Assembly (NCBI RefSeq): GCF_040939455.1
Contig: NC_134126.1
Span: 2,414,375 to 2,478,374, forward strand
Origin: Microcebus murinus
Lineage: Eukaryota > Chordata > Mammalia > Primates > Cheirogaleidae
Reading direction: 5' to 3'
Length of the DNA stretch: 64,000 nt
Below the pieces are notes generated by a model. The model was not told where the DNA came from, did no database searches, and worked only from the letters and a program-made list of their open reading frames with translations. Positions 22,049-34,149 of the stretch are shown here, piece after piece (position 1 is the first letter of the stretch; every line of letters starts with the position of its first letter). A program made the position numbers and the translations under genes.

Positions 22049-24056
22049 AGGGAGTAGAAGAGATCAAACTCTCACTCTTTGTGGATGACATAATATTATA
22101 CCTAGAAAACCCCAAGCTTTCAAACATGAGACTCCTTGATCTGATAAATATCTTTGATAAAGTCTCAGAATACAAAATCAATACCCAGAAATCAGAGGTA
22201 TTTATATACACCAACAACAGTACAAGTGAGAACCAAATCAAAGACTCAATTCCCTTCAAAATAGCAACAAAGGAAATAAAGTACCTTGGAATATATTTAA
22301 CTAAGGAGGTAAAAGACCTCTACAGGGAGAACTATGAAACACTGAAGAAGGAAATAGCAGAGGATGTAAACAGATGGAAGAGTATACCATGCTCATGGGT
22401 GGGCAGAATCAACATTGTTAAAATGTCTATACTATCCAAAGTGACCTACAGAGTCAATGCAATCCCTATCAAAATACCATCATCATTTTTCACAGATATA
22501 GAAAAATTAATTTTACGCTTGGTATGGAACCAGAGAAGACCCTGTATAGCAAAATCAACCCTAAGAAATAAAAACAAAATAGGAGGTATTAATTTACCAG
22601 ACTTTGAACTAGACAACAAAGTTATAGTAATTAAAACAGCTTGGGACTGGCACAAGGACAGAGACATTGACCAGTGGAACAGGACAGAGAACCCAGATAT
22701 AAAACCATCCTCATATAGCCATTTAATCTTTGACAAAGCACATAAAAACATACACTGGGGAAAAGAATCCTTATTCAATAAATGGTGCTAGGAAAACTGG
22801 ATAGCCACATGTAGAAGACTGAAACAAGACCTACACCTTTCACCTCTCACAAAAACCAACTCACACTGGGTAACAGACTTGAACCTTAGGTGTGAAACTA
22901 TTAGAATGCTAGAGGAAAATGTTGGAAATACTCTTCTAGACATTGGCCTAGGCAAAGAATTTATGAAGAAGACCCCTAAGGCAATCACAACAGCAAGAAA
23001 AATAAACAAATTGCTTATCAAATTAAAAAGCTTCTGCACAGCCAAAGAAACTCTCAAGAGAGCAAACAGACAACCCACAGAATGGGAGAAAATTTTTGCA
23101 AGCTACACATCTGATAAAGGGCTGATAACTAGAATCTATTTAGAACTCAGGAAAATGAGCAAGAAAAAATCAAACAACCCTATCAAAAAATGGACAAAGG
23201 ACATGAACAGAAACTTCTCAAAAGAAGACAGAATAATGGCCAACAAAATATGAAAATATGCTCAACATCTCTAATCATCAGGGGAATGTAAATCAAAACC
23301 GCAATGAGATATCACTTAACTCCAGTGAGAATGGCCTTTATCAAAAATCCCCAAACAATAAATGCTGGAGTGGATATGGAGAGAGAGGAACACTCCTACA
23401 CTGCTGGTGGGACTGCAAACTAGTTCAACCTCTGTGGAGAGCAATATGGAGATACCTCAAAGCGATAGAAGTAGATCTACCATTTGATCCAGCAATTCCT
23501 CTACTGGGCATCTACCCAAAAGATCAAAAGTCACTTTATGAAAAAAACACCTGTACTTGAATATTTATAGCAGCACAATTCACAATTGTAAAGCTGTGGA
23601 AACAACCCAAGTGCCCATCACTTCATGAGTGTATTAATAAAATGTGGTATATGTATACCATGGAGTACTTTAAGAAACAACGGTTTAAGAAACCGTTTTA
23701 AGAAACGGTTTAAGAAACAACGGTGATATAGCACCTCTGGTATTTTCCTGGATAGAGCTGGAACCCATTCTACTAAGTGAAGTATCTCAAGAATGGAAAA
23801 ACAAGCACCACATGTACTCACCAGTAAATTGGTATTAACGGATCAACACCTAAGTGGACATAAGAGTAACATTTATCTGATGTCGGGAGGTTTGGAGGGG
23901 GGAGAAAGAGACGGGTATATACAAACATAATGAGTAAGGTGTGCAACATTTGAAGGATGGTCAAGCTTGAAGCTCTCACTGGAGGGGGAGGGGGGCATGG
24001 GCAATATATGTAACCTTAATACTTGTACCCTCATAATATGCTAAAGAAAAAAAAAG
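22049..24056 (+). mobile_element. L1, 5'-truncated, about 2.0 kb
   Basis: Sense L1 from just upstream of the RT catalytic motif to the A-tail. The motif reads FVDD at about 22080-22091, where the usual L1 form is FADD. ORF2 is open at 22081-22791, then broken by a stop and frameshifts (22879-23253, 23258-23560). The Cys/His domain is around 23360-23420. At 23669-23723 the text 'tttaagaaac(aac)gg' is present in four imperfect copies instead of one. The type B 3' UTR ends in 'tcataatatgctaaag' plus A-rich sequence, and an 18-bp unit 'aaaaagatacttgagaaa' then occurs twice (24051-24068, 24071-24088). Confidence 0.92.
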
Positions 24057-24088
24057 ATACTTGAGAAAGCAAAAAGATACTTGAGAAA

Positions 24089-25964
24089 TAGCAAAATCAC
24101 TCCTAACTGTGTAAAACAGTTGAGACCAAAATAATATGTGGGTATAATTTCTTCAATTTGAATCTTATTTTTGTGGTATTCATCTCCTTTTCTTTCACCA
24201 AATATCAAGCTGCTGAGAGCAGGGATTAGCTTTCACTCGTGTTTATATTTGCAGGGCCTTGTGCACTGACTGCATTCCTAGATAAATGCATTTTAGCATG
24301 TAATATTCATCCACTACTTTTAAGAATATCTATCAGTTATAGATACCTGTAGTATCTATCAGTCATTAACATTTTCTTTGAATAATTTCTTTGAATCATT
24401 TTCATTGAATCATTTCTTTCATCCTCAAATCCTAGGTTGTGTCAACAATCTGAAAATTTTGTTTCATGGAATTAATATTCCGTACAACAATACTTAAAAT
24501 AATTTGGTTAAAATAGAAACTTCCACCATGAACATGCCACCTTGCTATTTCTCTAATCTTTTCTGTTTTATAATTATTTGGATATCACATTTTATATTGG
24601 AAACTTCTCTCCAAATTATTTTTCTGCCTGGTTATTTAAATTTCTTAGATTTAGTTGGAACAAAAGGCTTTTTATATTTTTAGTCTTTTTTTCTTACCCT
24701 GTTTCCTGATTCATCACACTTATGATTCTATGATCTATAACTTTCCCTGAAAAGAGCTTAACCATTAAATTCTAAATATGTAAGTTAAAACACCCATTTT
24801 TAAAATAGAATAGGGTGATAAATTTCTCACCTCTTCCAAAAATAATATTCAAAACCTGTTAGCATTATGCTAATTTATAATTTGAATAATTACATCATCC
24901 TTAAAAGAAAAGTAAAACACAACTTTCTTTAATTGGATCTGTTTATTGTTAAAATGCATTTCTAAAAAACAAAAGGAAAAATGTGTCACAGGTCACCAAA
25001 TTAAAACACTTTGTAATCAAATGTAAAAGTTTGTATTCAACAACTGTGGAAAATATAATTAAGGAAGTATGAATATTAACCAAAATGGCATCAAAAATTG
25101 CATATGCTGGCTGTTCATGACATCCATATGTCTAGATCCTTCCTGCCAGTGGACATTCCCTTTCCCTGGCATGCTCATCTGGGTTGCTCACATACCACTT
25201 GGCAGTCACTGCAGTTCCACATTCTCACCTTCCTGCGTTGATTCTTTCTCTCCTTCAGGCCTTTTGTGCTGGTGCCATGAACCTTCACATCAGAACATCT
25301 TCCTTCCTGTGGTCTTTCCTGAGCTTCTCTGTTACCGAGTGCAGCAGCACAGTTTTGCATCATAGTACAAGTTGTTTTCTAACTATTTAAAGTGATTCAC
25401 TTTTTCAGTATTTCAGCCCCTTTCCATAAAGAATGATAGAGTTCCTCTTAGTTTCCCTTGTTATTAATAACAGATCAGGGAAGATTTTAACTAAGTAGCT
25501 TACAAAACTAAGTTGCCTCTCTATACATGCTATTCAGTTTACTTAGAAAATGTTCAAACATTTTTTCTTCACATCCATTAATGTCCATTTCTGTCAATTT
25601 AAGGAATTGCCTAACAGGTTGAATGGCAGCTTTTGTGGCCCAAACTTGTTGCAGAAGCTCAATACCTGGCATTTTTGCCAGCCTGCCTTTACCCAGGGGA
25701 TAGGTTTTCCTGGAGACCCACTGAGGACTTACATAAATAGAAAAGCTCACAACCTTTCAGATAATCAGAAATATATGGCACCAGTGTATCTACAAAGTAT
25801 TGTCCAGTCAGTCACCTTATTAATAAAGTGTGAGCATTTAGCTGGCACAGAACAGAATTTGAAATGAAACACAAGAAGATTTGACAATAAATCAGCTTGA
25901 ACTGAAACTGGAAATTAGCCTTCGGATGATTTAGGCTCTCAACATCTGTGCCTTAATGCAATAG
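24089..25964. other. Non-coding sequence with a GC-richer core
   Basis: AT-rich except about 25120-25740. There the minus strand has an 80-codon frame (25750-25508) that reads like ordinary protein (it contains KAAIQPVRQFLKLTEMDING). I recognise no parent gene, and no A-tail lies downstream to support a processed pseudogene. Nothing else recognised. Confidence 0.4.
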
Positions 25965-26257
25965 ATTTTTAAATGTTTTCCTTCAATTATATATTCAAGA
26001 AAGAATTACTGAGTACCTGTTATATGCTAGATTTTGTTCTATGCACTGGGAATATATTACTGAACAAAAGAGATAAAGTCTACTTCATGAAGCTTACATA
26101 CTAGAGGGAGCAGAAGGATGATATAAAATACACATAACACTTAAGTAAATCATATAACAGTTTAGATACTGAAATGAGATTTTAAAAATGAGAGAGGGCA
26201 GGTTACAACTGTTCTTTTATGCTGGATGGGGGAGGAGGTTGCAATGTTGAATAGAGG
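25965..26257 (-). mobile_element. L2 LINE 3' end, antisense (first half)
   Basis: 'gtacctgttatatgctagat', 'ctatgcactgggaatatatt' and 'catgaagcttacatactaga' are the reverse complement of the L2 3' end. It is interrupted by the MER2-like element at 26258. Confidence 0.7.
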
Positions 26258-26543
26258 ACGGTCCTCCTTCTAGCCCTTTGCCTGGGTGGGTTCCGCATCC
26301 TTGCATTCAATCAACCATGGATCAAAGGTATTCAGAAAAAAAATACAACAATAAAAAACAATACAAATAAAAATACTGTATAACAACTGTTTGCATAGCA
26401 TTTACATTGTATTAGGTATTATAAGTAATCCAGAGATTATTTAATGTATATGGGAGAATGTGCAAATACTATGAGCATCCTTAAATTTTGGCATCCTCAA
26501 GGGTCCTGAAATCAATCTCCAGGAAACACCAAGGGATGACTAT
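26258..26543. mobile_element. MER2-like (Tigger-family) DNA transposon
   Basis: Matches the general text of the non-autonomous Tigger-derived MER2 element: 'gggtgggttccgcatccttg', 'ttgcatagcatttacattgt', 'attaggtattataagtaatc', and an end 'accaagggatgactatag'. It has no coding capacity of its own and would have depended on a Tigger transposase. Ends and orientation are not precise. Confidence 0.7.
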
Positions 26544-26820
26544 AGCTGTAATATACCCAATGAGTAAGACAGTTTTGATCTAAAACTTGAAGAAGGCAAG
26601 AGAGTTAATCATTATGATGTCTGAGGAAAAAAATACTCCAATTAGAAGAAACAGCCAGTGCACAGGTCTAAAATGCTCTCCCACATGAAGGGATCCAGTA
26701 TGGCTGGAATAGAGTGAGCAGGAAGGCGAGCAGTATGATTTAGGAAGAAAACAGGTATAAGGGTTAGAGATTTTGAGGTCTTATTTTTGCCAAAGTTAAA
26801 GCATGATGCTAATAATACCA
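26544..26820 (-). mobile_element. L2 LINE, antisense (second half)
   Basis: Resumes the antisense L2 text after the DNA transposon ('ttgaagaaggcaagagagtt', 'tatggctggaatagagtgag'), so the MER2-like element landed inside an existing L2. Confidence 0.6.
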
Positions 26821-26890
26821 AAGATATTTAAATGACATTCATTATTATGAAAGCAAATCCTGGATTATAGAACAAGAAAGTCACCTGGAG

Positions 26891-27299
26891 TGTATTAGTT
26901 TCCTGTGACTGCTATAACAAATTAGCACAAAATTAGTGGCTTGATATAACAAATTTATTTTCTCACAGTTCTAGAGGCCACATATCTGAAATCAGTATCA
27001 CTGGGTTGAAATCGAGGTGTTGGCCTCTTCCAGCTTTTGCAGGCATCTCTTGGCTTGTGGCTACATCACTCCAATCTTTAAATATTTAAATCTCTCCCTG
27101 CTCTGTTTTCACATGGTATTTTCCTTTGTGTATGTCAAATCTCCCTTTGCCTCCCTCCCATGAGAACACTGTGATCCAAGACTTACCCATCACAAGTTCC
27201 TTAATTTAATCACATTATGTTTTCCATATAAAATCACATTTACAGGTTCCAGGGATTATGACCTGATATTTTTAGGGGCCATTATTCAGCCTACCACAG
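26891..27299 (-). mobile_element. MLT1-like solo LTR (ERVL-MaLR), antisense
   Basis: Starts 'tgtattagtttcctgtgact' and ends 'attattcagcctaccaca', the reverse complement of an MLT1-type LTR. Internal blocks ('tttattttctcacagttcta', 'cttggcttgtggctacatca') are in the expected order. No viral internal genes lie beside it. It is an ancient retroviral LTR relic. Confidence 0.75.
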
Positions 27300-29673
27300 T
27301 AGTTAGGGAATTTGAGTACCATTGCCATTTTAAAAGGAATAGATTTAATTCTGAATATCGCCTATAAAATAAACTTATTAGTACTACTTTCTTGCAACTA
27401 ACCTGAATTTTACCTGCATTAAGATAGATAATATCAGTTTTTAAACTTTCTAACAATTTTATGTTTGATTATCGACATAGCATTGTTGCTTTATAGAGGC
27501 AGTAGCATAATACTCCAGTAAAAGCCTGATTCATGGAGAGAGAAGCTTTTGCTTCATGGGATCCCAAATTACCACAATTTCTAATCAGGTTTTCACTAAT
27601 TCTTCTTCTCATCACAGAAATGCATGTGAAAAGTGCAAGTTTATACTGAGAAACTTTTCAAGACAGACGGCTTATGGGTATGAATTTAACCTACCTCATT
27701 CTTGTAACCCCCTACAATTGTATCATCGTCTATATCCAAGCATTTAAGAATAATTTAAGGTTTTCCTAGACTTTTCAGCCTTGGGTTTGGGCCCTTATAC
27801 CCCATACTCCACTTTTCCTTCCTAATATACCATAGGTCTGGAGGCATGTGCTATTTTATGTATTTATTTATTTATCTTTAAGCAAAAGTATTTTAACTCA
27901 AATAAAATACATGATTATACAGGTGAACCATCCTTCTTTGAAGCACTCCATGAAATGAGCAAATAAAGATATAAAGTTAGAATTTACTTCTAACTCTATT
28001 TTGATACTAGAATTCACATAATTTCCCCTCTTGTTGATAGAAGTCAAGCAATGTTCCAGAAGAAGTCTTATTTTGGAAGAGACTCTAGGATATAGACTTG
28101 TTACTGGAAAAGATTAGCATGTTGTTCTTTGATCAGACCTTCAGTCCTAATGTCTTGAAGTGGCAGTTATTGATATTAATGTGAGGAATGTAAGGTGAAG
28201 AATACTAATGTGTTCTCCATGCCATACCTGGAACCCTGAAGTCCATGGTGGGCCTGGAAAGAGTCTCCCAGAGATTACACCCTTCTGGCCCCATGACCCT
28301 GGCTCTGAAGCCATTTATTTCTCAACACCCTCCAAATCTGTATTGTGAGCCCAGGCCTGTCCTTCCATACTCTGACTTTCAGAAACTTCCAGTGTAGCTC
28401 ATGAGCCACAGCAGGAAGTTTTGTCTCTGCACTTTAAAAATATTGAATACTATTTAAATGCAGTGCATAATGCTATCCTCACATTTTTTACTGTTTTGAT
28501 TGCCTACATTGATCTCCAATGTTACTTTCTCTATAAAAGTACGTCTATATTAAAAGGTGGTGAAGGCTAACTCTATTCTACGTACTATATCTATGATAAA
28601 ATATATTTTAAAGATTCACCTTTATTAGTAAATTACATCAATGCTTTCATTTCTTCAGTCATTTGAACATCATTTTTCTTTCCTTTTCCTCTTTGTTTTT
28701 TTGGGGGGTCTAATTGTTCTTACATTTCTGTAATTTCTGCAATTCTTACTGAATCAGGTATGTATATTCTTTTTGTAAAGGATACAAGCATATTTGTTTT
28801 ATATCTTGTAGTTCTTAGTACAAAAGAACACTTAAAAAATTGCTTCCTGATGGCAGTGATTTTGTAAAGTGGCAGTCATTTGATTTATGCACATGTAAAT
28901 TCCACTTTAGTTAGCAGAACAAGAGATTGAAATGTGATCATTTTAAATGAATAGAGATTTTTAGAAAATCCAAACTACCAAATAAACTGACTATAGCACT
29001 GTCAGACTAGAAAATAATGAGGTATAATATTGATGTTTATGGCAACTTTCACAATAGAATTTTGCAGTCAGTAGATGGCACTATTTGTTTTATTAATAAC
29101 CACTGACCACTCCCTTTATTTTTATAAAATGTATCGATAGTTTAATTTTAATTATTTTAACAAGATTCCAAATTTGCTTATATGTAGTTTGCCAAATGAA
29201 TCATTTTTATTGCCTGCGATGGTGATTTTTTTACTTTAATTTTATAGAAAAATTTTAAATGAGGGTGTGAGAAATTTTTTTTCCTAATGGTACCACTTTT
29301 AGCTTGCAGTGAGTATTCAACCTGACATACCAAACCAGGGTTATTATGAACATATTTCTTTTACTAAAAGGGTTAATTTTTTTACCCCTATAAAAGATTA
29401 AGATGGGAATCTGAGATAGGTTATTTAACAGAATTAATTTCAGCCTCCAAATCAGTACAGACATTCACATAACTTCTCTATTGATTAAAAATAAAACAAA
29501 AGACAAAAATCTGGACAAGTGAAATGATGGTGCATTTTATAGAAATATAATTGTAAGAAGGAGTGAGAATAAATGGTTTAATAGTATAAGAAAGAATAGG
29601 ACCAATAATGTCACAGGCAAATGCAATATTTTATATGACTGTAATAGTCATTGATGCAAATTATAATATGAAA
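27300..29673. other. Non-coding sequence, nothing named
   Basis: About 2.4 kb without a convincing gene. A GC-richer patch at about 28230-28430 stands out from its AT-rich surroundings but shows no family or coding features that I can identify. Confidence 0.45.
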
Positions 29674-30079
29674 TGATTAATTTTATTTGTCAACTTGGCT
29701 AGGCCCAGTTGGCTATGGTGCCCAGTTGTTTGGTCAAACACAAATATAAATGTTGCTGTGAAAGTATTTTGTAAACGTGATTAACAATTATAATCAGATG
29801 ACTTTTAGGAAAGGAGATTCCCATCAATAATGGAAATGGGCCTCATTCAGTCACTTGAAGGCATTAAGGGCAAAAATTGAAGTTTCCTAAGGAAGAAGAG
29901 ATTCTGCCTCAAGACTGTAACATAGAAATAGTGCCTGAGTTTCCAGCTGCCAGCTTGTAAATTACAGATTTTAGGCTTGCAAGCCCTCACAGTTGCATAA
30001 GCTAATTCCTTAAAACCAATCTCTCTCTCTCATTAGCAATTCTTATTATTTCTGCTTCTCTGGAAAACCTTGACAAATA
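29674..30079 (+). mobile_element. Solo LTR of ERVL/MaLR type, subfamily not assigned
   Basis: Begins 'tgattaattttatttgtcaa' and ends 'ctggaaaaccttgacaaata'. The block order ('gtcaacttggctaggcccag', 'gcccagttgtttggtcaaac', 'attctgcctcaagactgtaa', 'cagctgccagcttgtaaatt') is that of an ancient mammalian LTR. No internal retroviral genes are adjacent. The subfamily name is uncertain. Confidence 0.6.
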
Positions 30080-30765
30080 AATAATGTAATTAGAAATTTA
30101 CATTAATTCAATAATAAACATTTAAGAGGACATCATGTCTATGAAATAAGAACTGATGGTAATGAAAAGGGAAAGACTATGTGCTGCTAAAGAAAATAAT
30201 TGCTGAATTAAAAACAATAACAAAGGAAGAAAACCACTGAGTTATTAACAAAACACATAAATTAGGAGGAAAAACCAGGCATAAAAATTTCTCTGAGAAT
30301 TCATTAGAAATGAAAAAGGAGTTATTAGAAAAAATGAAACTTGACTGATGGAGGAGTTCTGATGTCTGTATGCTAAGATTTCTAATAGCAGATAATAAGA
30401 TGATAAAGAGATCAGTAGTGATAAAAATGAAGAGTGAACTGAAAGGACTCATTGAATATCAAGAAAATAATATTAATGAAATAATATCCAAATATAGCAC
30501 TATATTAAATGAGCACGAAGAGTTAGTCTACCCGAAATGGAACAAATGCCAGACAACCTTAAACATCTCAAGAACACTGAGCCCCAATAACAATGAGCAA
30601 AACTACAGATCGTTAAGGGGAAAGGATAGTGAGACAAGATTTCTATGCCTCGACAAGCATCCTTCATATTTAAGGGCAAAATAAAGACAGACTCACTCAT
30701 GTGAGATATGGAACAAGTACCCTCACCTGATTCTTTGTTTATCACAGAGGTTCATTACCTATTCT
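30080..30765. other. A-rich sequence, possibly very old LINE ORF1
   Basis: Purine-rich on the plus strand with lysine/glutamate-rich broken frames (30370-30684). This could be a relic of an ancient L1 or HAL1 ORF1 coiled coil, but I see no diagnostic motif. Confidence 0.25.
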
Positions 30766-31000
30766 TTCTGGATTTGTTAAGCTACCCACAGTTTCTCAAA
30801 TGAGCCATGGTCTTTCTTATCTGCTTCTTGAAACTGTGCTTTTACTGCTTCCTCTGTCTGGAATACTGTTCTTTCCCCCTCCATTTTGGCTTATCCTTGC
30901 TCTTTCTTCAGCTCTCACTTTAAAAAAGAGAATAAAAGGCTTTGATTCCATCTCACCTTCCAAAACCAAGTTAGCTATTCGTTGTGCTCCCATGACTTTT
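30766..31000 (+). mobile_element. L2 LINE fragment
   Basis: 'ctgtgcttttactgcttcct' then 'ctgtctggaatactgttctt' matches the L2 3' region ('ttgcctggaatgctcttcc' type), followed by 'ttgctctttcttcagctctc'. It is short and diverged. Confidence 0.6.
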
Positions 31001-31029
31001 TTTGCCTTTTCCATCTTTTTTATTTACTA

Positions 31030-31530
31030 TGATATAATTTATATACAATGTATGTATCCATTTTATGTACATTTCAATGCCCTTTGACAAGTTAATATAT
31101 TCAGTTAACCATCACAATGATCAAAATGCAGAAAATTTGGATCATCCTCCCAAATTCCCTTTCATCCAGGGCAAGCACTACAAATTAAACTTGTCTTTTC
31201 TAGAGCTTCATAGAAATGGGTTGTACAACTGTATGTGTGTTTTTTTGGTGTCTGGCTTCTTTTGCTCAACTTAATGACTTTGAAATTCAAAACTACGTGT
31301 TGTATCAGTAATTCATTCCTTTTATTACTGAGTAATATTCCATAGTACACATGCACAACAGTTTATTTATTTACCTGTTGATAGATTGTTAGGTTGTTTA
31401 AAACTTTTGTGCATTATGAATAAAGAAATATAAATATTGGTGTACAAGTCTTTGTGTAGACATATGTTTTCATTGCCCTCGGGTAGATACCTAGGATTCT
31501 GGGTTATATGCTAAGTATATTTTTCCTTCT
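31030..31530 (-). mobile_element. Ancient L1 3' region (L1M-type), antisense
   Basis: 'tattactgagtaatattcca', 'acctgttgatagattgttag' and 'gtagatacctaggattctgg' are the antisense landmarks common to old L1 3' ORF2 regions. Confidence 0.7.
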
Positions 31531-32493
31531 CTCGATTTCCAATAAATTCTATTTATTTCTATGTCATTCTGTTTTAGATGTGCCTTGTAAGTATCATAGA
31601 GACATATAATTCTTAATATATCGAATATGAACATTTGTCTTTTGAGAAATGGGATTTAATCTAGTTATATTGATCAGGACTATTGTATATTTGGACTTAT
31701 TCCTAATTTCTACCATAATATTTTATGTTTTCCGTTTACCATTATTTTTTCTTTCCTTCTGCCTTTTGCATTTCTTTTTCCTTTTATTTGTTTTAAATTT
31801 ACACATAGTAAAATATACAGATATCTGGGATCCTCATTGGTGCAGTTTAATGTGTGCTTTCATAAATTTTGCTTGAAAAAAATGTTTCTTTTTTTCTCCT
31901 TTTCCTCTTTCTGTTGGTTTAAGAGACATACATCCTATATTTGTTAGAATTAAGTTCGGCTATACAATTAAACATTCCTAGTGCAATGGCATATACAGTC
32001 ACTAAATTTCAAAACTTATTTTATTTAACAGTTCTTCCAAAAAAAGAGACATCAACTCTTAGTAAAACTCTGGTTGACTTCACTCTACCTCTTCTTCCTA
32101 ATTTCCTGTGACTCATGGGGAGTTGGTGGGCATGTACTGAGGCAGTCTATGTTAGAGTAATGCTCCATGTTTGCAGCAGTCTTCTGACGCCATTATTAAG
32201 TTTATTAAACATATTCTCACCTCTATCAAAAAGAAAAAAAAAACACCTCTGGTTAAGACTATTTGTCTTGACTTTGGTCACCCAGGTTTTGAAAACTCAC
32301 CATGGCCAAGGGGATAAAGATATTTCGAGTGGTCCAGTGAGGAGCATGTGTCCATCCATATTATGGGTTGAGGAAAAATGAGCCACACTCCAGTCCTAAG
32401 ACATTGGTTTTCCTTAAGGATAATTTTATTACCAGAGATGGGAGGGAAGGAAAGGCAACATTTTCAGATCTTTTTCTCTTGATAATATATGCA
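31531..32493. other. AT-rich sequence, nothing recognised
   Basis: No gene or named repeat seen. It may contain further unrecognised old LINE sequence. Confidence 0.4.
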
Positions 32494-32836
32494 TATTAGT
32501 CTTAGTTCCCTGGAGCTGCCATAACAAAATGCCACAGATTAGGTCACATTTAAATATCAGAAATTTATTTTTTATGGTTCTGGCGGCGGGAAGTCCAAGA
32601 CCAAGGTGCGGGCAGATTTGGTGTGTCTGGTGAGGGCTGCTTTCTGGCTACAGTCTTGTTGCTGTGACTTCATGTAGGAAAAGTGGGAAGACAGTTCTCT
32701 GGGGCCTCCTTTATAAAAGGCATTGTACCATTTATGAGGGCTCTACCAGCATGACCTAATTATCTTCCACAGGCCTTCCAATGCCATGACACTGGTGATT
32801 AGGTTTCAACGAATGAAAACCATTCAGACCATAGCA
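32494..32836 (-). mobile_element. MaLR LTR (MST/MLT1-like), antisense, near complete
   Basis: Starts 'attagtcttagttccctgga' and ends 'cattcagaccatagca', the reverse complements of the 3' and 5' ends of an MST/MLT1-type LTR. Internal blocks ('gaaatttattttttatggtt', 'gggcctcctttataaaaggc', 'catgacctaattatcttcca') are in order. It is a solo LTR relic without internal genes. Confidence 0.75.
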
Positions 32837-32849
32837 CTATATAAACATT

Positions 32850-33300
32850 TACAAACTTTTGTAGTTTAAGTGTTGTACTTTGTTGTTCTTTCTCTTGTCA
32901 ATGTGTCATAGAGTTATTTCCATGTAAGTAATAGTCTTTCTAAATGCTTATGGCATTCCATAGTATATACATAGCATAGTTAAAACCGTTTTGATGAAAA
33001 TTAAGGTTGTTTTACATTTTTATATTATAAACAACAGCATTATAAACATCCTTTCATATCCTTCCTTGTGCATATGTGTGAATGGTTCTTTATGCATTTA
33101 TATCACACTGCGCATGCTGAGGTATTTTAATGTACATTACCTTTATGATTATAAATAAGAAATAGAAATAGGTTCAGAGGGTATCAATGATTTTTATTTT
33201 AATAACACTGCCAAATTGCTGTCAAAAATGGTAATACCTGTGTACATTCCTATGAGCCCAACATATATACCTATTTCTCCATCCCCTTGCCACCAGTTAT
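32850..33300 (-). mobile_element. Very old L1-like fragment, antisense
   Basis: 'atggcattccatagtatata', 'aacagcattataaacatcct' and 'cactgccaaattgctgtcaa' follow the antisense layout of ancient L1 3' regions. It is highly diverged. Confidence 0.5.
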
Positions 33301-33316
33301 TTTATACATTTAAATA

Positions 33317-33385
33317 TTATATATATATAATATGTATCTTGTACATGTATAATATATATTTTATATTTCATATATATACACAAAT
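33317..33385. repeat. AT-rich simple repeat
   Basis: (TA)n-type low-complexity tract with imperfect units. Confidence 0.7.
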
Positions 33386-33687
33386 ATTTGGTCAGTCACT
33401 TATCTTAATTTGGGGGAGAAGATGTCTTGCATGACAACTATAATTGTAACATATTTAAACTTATCAATCTTTTATGATTTCAACATTTTTTCTTTTTTAA
33501 AAAAGGTTTCTCTACCCAAAGGTTATAAAGTCATTTTTCTATATATTTTCTTCTAATAGTCCCATAATTTAAAAAGAAAGTTTAGGGTATTGATCCACTT
33601 GAAATATATGCCTATGAATGGCATGAAATGGGTATCTAAATAATCTGTAATGGCTGGCCAACTTGCCATTATAGTAATATAGCAGTC

Positions 33688-33905
33688 ACTAATATTTACT
33701 GAACAACACTTATGTATGCCAGGTATTGTTCAATTTAATCTCACCTTTTTGGAGTTAGTTTGGGAATTAAACTAAACATCTTAAAGAGGAGACAAGTAAG
33801 GCATTAAATGAGTATTTGGTTTGCCCAATTAGTAAAGGTACCAATTGGTAGAATCAGGATTCTAAGCCTAGTAAAATGACTCTACATTCTTCAGCCCTCT
33901 AATAG
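33688..33905 (+). mobile_element. MIR SINE
   Basis: 'aatatttactgaacaacact' and 'tatgccaggtattgttcaat' then 'aatcaggattctaagcctag' keep the MIR order (core region then 3' part). Diverged, as expected for this ancient tRNA-derived SINE. Confidence 0.65.
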
Positions 33906-34035
33906 AATATCCTTTCCCACAGATTTAAAGTACCACCTTGGTAATATACCAAATTCTCATAAATACTTAGGTTTATTTATAGACTTTCTACTATGTTTCA
34001 ATAACCTATTTGTCTATTCTTACAGTATACATTTT

Positions 34036-34140
34036 TTTTTATTTCGGCATATTATGGGGGTACAGATTTTAAGGTTTCAATAAATGCCCTTTCCCCCCCT
34101 CCCCCCACAAGTCTGAGTTTCCAGCATGACCATCCCTCAG
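34036..34140 (-). mobile_element. Very short L1 insertion, 105 bp
   Basis: A poly(T), then the antisense last ~100 bp of an L1 3' UTR of the same subtype as the full-length copy at 9907. 'atacatttt' at 34027-34035 and 34141-34149 is the target-site duplication. Confidence 0.9.
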
Positions 34141-34149
34141 ATACATTTT

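Noticed and set aside
30370..30684. 104-codon plus-strand frame as a gene
   Set aside because: Lys/Glu-rich, A-rich composition with no domain, start context or neighbours. At best it is an ancient LINE ORF1 relic.
26891..32836. LTR copies at 26891, 29674 and 32494 as parts of one provirus
   Set aside because: They differ in type and orientation, and the DNA between them contains L2 and old L1, not retroviral genes. They are separate solo LTRs.
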